Of a stretch of 64,000 nucleotides of DNA, positions 59,642 to 64,000 are shown piece after piece. The translations under genes were made by a program, and so were the position numbers. Location: NCBI RefSeq assembly GCF_033439725.1, contig NW_026944386.1, forward strand, positions 3,038,001-3,102,000. The letters run 5' to 3'. The notes under the pieces are model-generated. The model searched no databases. It had not been told where the DNA came from and worked only from the letters and a program-made list of their open reading frames with translations. Each line of letters opens with the position of its first letter. Within the stretch, counting starts at the first letter, position 1. The stretch comes from Neurospora tetraspora (Eukaryota > Ascomycota > Sordariomycetes > Sordariales > Sordariaceae).

Positions 59642-60497
59642 ATGGTCGGCGTTATTCGGCGTCTCAATGTCGTCAGGGAAGTGAGTATCTTCCAAATCAA
59701 AGCCAACCCAATACAAGTACAGTTGCTAATGCTAACAACCATTGCAGAAGGTAAATACGATCGCAACTTGAACCACTCCACCTCTACGACGGCGCATGCG
59801 CAACATGTTCGGCACCTCGTCTTCACTACCGCGACCATCATGGCAATGCTGACGTGCGGCATCAGCTCCTGAACATCCGCGCCGGGCCGGGGGCTGCCCT
59901 CCTCCCCAAGGAGGTCACCAAGGTGCACATGCAGTTCGCTCACAGGCTGGAGGGTGGTCACATGGGTCCTAGGTACGCTCGGTCTCCTACAAGTACACGG
60001 CGTGTCCAGCATCCGACTAATGGCCGTTTCTTTGCAGGAAGTTCTGGAGAGAGAACCTCCCAAAGCTCAAGTACTGGAATCCCGCGGTCCCCATGGTGAT
60101 CAACAGGACAACCGACCAGAAGGGTCCCGCCGTCATGACCATTTACTTCCGCGACGGCAAGGATGCTACGCCCTCTTCGACCCCATTCCCCACGTCCTCT
60201 GCCGAAGGTTCATCTCCAGCCCCTAAGCCTGCCCAGGGCGAGAGGATAGTCACCATCGATATGAAGAACCGCAACTCGTCCGTTATTCTTCAGGAATTTC
60301 TGGCCAAGACTGGTGCCGTCACACTTGAGCCGACGGCCAAGGACCAGGAGGAGTTCCGCGAGTTCGAGGACCTTCACAGGAGGTCCGAGATTGACCGCGA
60401 GCGCATCAAGAAGTTGAACGATGCGAAGAAGAGAGAGAAGGCCATGCTGGCCAAGGCCATGAGCGACGCCCAGTCCATCAAGGCTGCTTCCGCATAA
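59642..60497 (+). CDS. mrp49: mitochondrial large-subunit ribosomal protein mL61 (MRP49 family)
   Basis: Exons 59642-59680, possible 3-nt microexon 59748-59750, 59866-59972 and 60038-60497 encode 202 aa (201 without the microexon). It carries the L51/S25/CI-B8 thioredoxin-like fold: MVGVIRRLNVVRE, then LLNIRAGPGAALLPKEVTKVHMQFAHRLEGGHMGP|RKFWRENLPKLKYWNPAVPM. The C-terminal half is a predicted helix rich in Glu and Lys (EFEDLHRRSEIDRERIKKLN). It is a subunit of the mitochondrial ribosome. The 5' intron contains internal splice signals: CTAAC then ATTGCAG|AAG|GTAAAT, then CTGAC then CATCAG. Reading straight into 59748 meets a stop, so a second splice to 59865 is required. Confidence 0.85.
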
Positions 60498-61682
60498 ACC
60501 ATGCGCTAGCCACCACCGTATCTAGGGAAAAAGGAAGGGACAGCGTTTGGTTTGTGTATATCATGTGTACAAGTATTATGGGAAATTCATGTCAGATACC
60601 ACCAAGCAGGAGCATTTGGGGAACCGTCCCGGTTAGCTGGGTCAACTGGGTCTACTGGGGGGCTTAAACGAGGATCGGGCCGATCGCCGATGCCATCTCG
60701 TTATGTGCGACGCCAAGCATATGGCCGAGCCAAGAGGTGTTTCTCATCAGCTTTTATGTCTGGCACCGTTCTTCGTTCCTCGATGGGTTGACGCTCCTGG
60801 ACTCCGGACAGCTGAGCTCGTTCCCCCTGATCGTCGGGATCAGATCTGTGATCGAAGATACTCCGTAACAGCCATGGCTCCCAGGTCCCCGGTCCCCTAT
60901 CCGTACAAGGAATTGAAACAGAGCATCCTGGACCAAGGACTCTTTTACGCAGCCGGGATTGGGCCTAGCCCATTCTTGCGCGCCGACCCCGCATAGGGGC
61001 CCCATACCGTCCCATACGGAACGACTTCCGGATAGGTCGAGAACCCGACCTCGCCATTTCGCGTCCTGCCGTGCCTGCGATGCTGCGCCGGTGCTATCGT
61101 CGACTTCGTCATGTAGCCTCATTTTTCTGCTGCAGCATGAGCATCGGCTAGGATCGCGGCGGCCTTCCGGCGGGGAACCACAAGCACGTTTTACTCACAG
61201 TACCATACTCATCACGGTTCCGTCTCGCCGGATGGCCTCGCGTCACTCCCCTTGCCCATTCACGATGTCGATCATTATAAGAAAACAGAAATCCCAAATC
61301 CCTACAAGAAGTTCGCATGTAGTGTACTAGCAGTGCTTCGTCTGAGTCAGATTTTCCAGCATTTGTATTTACATACATGTTCACCGTCTTTTCTTCTTCA
61401 GCTTTGCTCTCTCTATACCCTCAATAACCTTTCACAACCCGTATACGAGTGTGTTGTGTGAAAGCATATATACCCTTTTGAGTTTCTTGGCTGTCTTGTT
61501 GCCGAGCTAGCATGTGAGTAAAACTCTCCAACACTTGATCATATCAATGATTTTGAGTCTCAAAGATGGCTGACCGTTGCCGCTCTTATCTAATAGATGA
61601 CGGAAACATTCTCTGAACCTTTTAGCATAGCTGAGGGTGAAAAAGTCTGCCCCAAACTCACAAATCTCAACACTTGCCCATC
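60498..61682. other. intergenic, mL61 3' / unrecognised gene 5'
   Basis: 1.2 kb between two same-strand genes. No supportable gene. An out-of-frame ATG at 61597 lies in the leader of the next gene. Confidence 0.5.
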
Positions 61683-62601
61683 ATGGACAGCGTCGTTCAG
61701 CATCTGTTCAACCACTCGCGGCTGGAGATCACGCTAGCCAGGATAACAGAGTGCACAGCTGAGTTAGTTTCCATTTTATCTCAAGTCTCACATTTTCCAT
61801 ACCCTTGACTGACCATCTCTCCTCGTCCCCACAAACAGTAGCTACAACATCTCGGTAGAATACCAAGTAACCGACACTGGCCCGGTCGGTTCCGTGATCG
61901 ACAGCATGCTCGTCGACGTCGTCTACCTCGACCGGCCCTTCGGCAAGACGCAGCTGCCCAAGGTGAAGATGCGCTTCAACGGCGCCCACGTGCACTTTGA
62001 CGATCAGACCATCCACGTCACCGACATGTCCATCTGGCTGCAGTTCTGCTCGGACCTGACCCACAACGAGAAGCTGGTGTACCACCTCCGCAACGGCGAG
62101 GCCCATCTCAAGGGCCCCTTTGGGACGACGGCGCAGAGTGGGTACGACAAGGATATCCACGTGTTGGGGATGAACGGGTTCCCGGTCCTGATCAAGGATG
62201 TGGATCGGGAGGAAGGGAAGGTCACGCTGACCATGAGGAATCTGAGCGCCTTTGAGATTGACTATGGGCCGACGGTTTTTGAGATTCAGGAAGGTGGAGA
62301 GGAAGGGCAGTGGAGGACGATTGCGAGGTTGAAGGGGGACTTCTTCACCAAGAGGGGGGAGTTTCATGTTCCCTTCGAGGTCGAGACGGTATCCTTGGAC
62401 GGCGAAATCCACCACGCTCAAGGGGGTGAGGTGAACGAGAGTGGGATAAGTCCAGCAGCAAAGCAGTTGGGGTTGGATGTGGAAAAGACATACTATTTCC
62501 GAGGGATTAGGACGGACAAGGAGGGGGCATGGACGAATGAGGCGATCAAGTTTATTCGAAGTCCGATCTTGTTGACGGAAAAGTTTATTTCTTTGTACTG
62601 A
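61683..62601 (+). CDS. unrecognised conserved-looking protein, 280 aa
   Basis: Exons 61683-61762 and 61839-62601 encode 280 aa. I do not recognise a family. The long second exon has even amino-acid use, GC-rich third positions like its neighbours, and regular beta-strand-like alternation (VEYQVTDTGPVGS, KVKMRFNGAHVHFDD, KVTLTMRNLSAFEIDYGPTVFEI), suggesting a soluble all-beta or LEA/DUF3712-like fold. No signal peptide or transmembrane segment is seen. The intron (GTTAGT...ACAG) splits an Asp codon and joins ITECTA to DSYNISVEY. The first-exon ATG is tentative; the upstream ATG at 61597 is in another frame. Confidence 0.65.
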
Positions 62602-63814
62602 TAGGACGGTTGGGATGGAATCAAAATAAAGGGGTCTCGGATTTCAAATTCAGGGGAAGTAAACAAACCCCAAAGCCTTCAAATGATGTGTTCTTTTTTG
62701 TTTGCTGTTAGGCCACGGCAAAATGGCCACCATTCGTTTGCAGTTAGGCTTTCCTTCCACTTCAATTGGTAGATTTTGCAGCCGAAAGGAGACACATGTG
62801 AATCTGGAAGGCACGGTGCAGATGAAGCCAAGCCCAGAATTGTGAGGGGGAAGCTGCAATTGCAATTTTATACGAGGGGTCCAAAATGCAACAGTGTCCT
62901 TACACAACTGAATGCCGTATGATTCAACACCAGGTTTGTGGCGGCTCAACAAGCAGAAGTTGACATGGAAATAACCTTCTTCAGAAATGTCCGATGAAAC
63001 GGAGCTCTTGAAGCTCTCCCGAGCTCTCCCGTCGCTCCGGGAGATCCATCTCTCTGGTACATGGAGTCCAGGGTCAGCCCAGTGAAATGGCACCCCACAA
63101 AATGAACGAACGGCCTTGGATGTGGACTCGCTGGCCAATCAGATGGGAGCTCATCACCTGTAACGCTGCGCCTGCGGCGGACTGCGGGCCCCAAGAGGCC
63201 ACGAAGAACAAGTGTCAACGAGATGCATCATCCCTTTTTGGTGATACGAGTCGAAAGTGTCTCCAGCCAGGCTTCTGCAGCAGGTCCATTTTCTGTTCCT
63301 CCTCCTCCTCTTTCCTCCTCACAGCTCATCTTCTTTCGAGCTTTCTTCAACCTCCACCCCATTTTACAGTTTCGTCTTTCAAGGACGAGCTTTCAGCCAC
63401 ACCCGGCAGCCCCCTTTGTTTCCTTCTCACCCCTCCATTTCAACCTTTCTGAACGCATCCGGACCATTGATCTTCACGTCCACTTTCCACTTTCCTCTTC
63501 GTTGCCTGACGTTTTAACCTCCAAGCATCAGCTGGGAACAAAGGTACCTTCTCTGACAAAGGTCCACGGTTCCCCCCGGCCCCCGTCCCGTTATATTCTT
63601 AGTACCTTGTCCCTTTACATCACCCACTTCCTTAACTATACTACCACGCGTCCGTTCCACACTCTCTTTAACTCCATCTTTTTTCTCTTCCATGATCGGC
63701 CTCGCCATCTAAACTACCACCTACCGCATAACCGATCCTCGATTGGATTGATCTATCTCGTCCACGCCCACGATCGATCGAGACACTTGAAGCTCCCTTG
63801 AGCGAACCTGCACC
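62602..63814. other. intergenic with pyrimidine-rich leader
   Basis: 1.2 kb. An AATAAA at 62625-62630 sits 24 bases after the preceding stop and may be its poly(A) signal. From about 63280 to 63810 the plus strand is C/T-rich with few ATGs, as in long fungal 5' leaders. No gene seen. Confidence 0.55.
62625..62630 (+). promoter_or_regulatory. possible polyadenylation signal AATAAA
   Basis: AATAAA 24 bases downstream of the stop of the 280-aa gene. Fungal poly(A) signals are loose, so this is only suggestive. Confidence 0.4.
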
Positions 63815-64000
63815 ATGGCGACCCCCACGGATGGCTCCGAGCGAGCCACCACGGTCTCCGGTGCCGACCCCGTTGGAGACGCGGCCCGGAGACGCAACGT
63901 TCCTCCAGTCACTCCTACTGTTATCGGAAAGCCCCAGCCCGAGGATAATAAGAAGACTCTGGTTCCGGTGAAGAAGGTCCGTAGCTAGCCTGTGCCCCAT
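63815..64000 (+). CDS. 5' end of an unidentified gene, cut by the window
   Basis: ATG at 63815 in good context (CACCATGG) after a long pyrimidine-rich leader. The first 54 codons (MATPTDGSERATT...KTLVPVKK) are Thr/Pro/charged, likely a disordered cytosolic N-terminus. The frame then meets TAG at 63986, but GTCCGT at 63977 would be an in-phase splice donor, the same unusual donor used in the Tag1-like gene. So exon 1 is probably 63815-63976 and the rest lies outside. No family can be assigned. Confidence 0.5.

Overview
The window is nuclear DNA of a filamentous ascomycete, very probably Neurospora (N. crassa or a close relative). The genes have short introns (about 50-190 nt) with GTRNGT-like donors and CTAAC/CTGAC branch sites, coding sequence is GC-rich, and gene content is typical of Sordariomycetes. 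From memory, and not checked against a database, the arg-12 to dim-9 gene set matches a stretch of N. crassa linkage group II. No prophage, plasmid, CRISPR array, transposase, rRNA gene or clear tRNA gene was found.

Layout. 1-18 kb: the PP1 inhibitor ypi-1 (+), a PRMT3-type arginine methyltransferase (-), a Tag1-like vacuolar membrane protein (-), ornithine carbamoyltransferase arg-12 (+), the acetolactate synthase regulatory subunit (-), a KHDC4-like KH-domain protein (+) and TRAPPC13 (+). 17.9-24.8 kb: almost 7 kb with no supportable gene, holding several small tandem repeats and a perfect 21-bp inverted repeat. 24.8-37.1 kb: a DENN-domain protein with an inserted C1-type zinc finger (+), an OPT-family transporter (-) and the RAVE subunit Rav1 (-). 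37.9-45.9 kb: COX11 (-), the WD40 protein DIM-9 of the heterochromatin complex (-) with AT-rich tracts on both sides, and EMC7 (-). 46.7-56.3 kb: a long-chain acyl-CoA synthetase ending in a PTS1 (-), a small MARVEL-like four-helix protein (+) and O-acetylhomoserine (thiol)-lyase (+). 56.7-64 kb: the mitochondrial GTPase Gep3 (-) divergent from mitoribosomal protein mL61 (+), an unrecognised 280-aa protein (+), and the first exon of a gene cut by the window end.

These are mostly housekeeping genes with no operon logic, but there are some links. arg-12 and the acetolactate synthase subunit gene are adjacent, and each has a perfect TGACTCA (CPC-1/Gcn4-type) site in its upstream region. Gep3 and mL61, both mitoribosome-related, share a divergent promoter of about 560 bp. 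COX11, Gep3, mL61, OTC and the ALS subunit are all mitochondrial. Intron boundaries were assigned by hand from splice signals, reading frame and family conservation; every multi-exon model given closes in frame.

I found no convincing undescribed biological system. The items most worth a second look are the possible 3-nt microexon or recursive splice in mL61, the 21-bp-arm hairpin in the gene desert, the stem-loop over the dim-9 stop codon, the AT-rich tracts flanking dim-9, the overlapping upstream ATG of the DENN gene, and the zinc-less N-terminus of the PRMT3-type enzyme.
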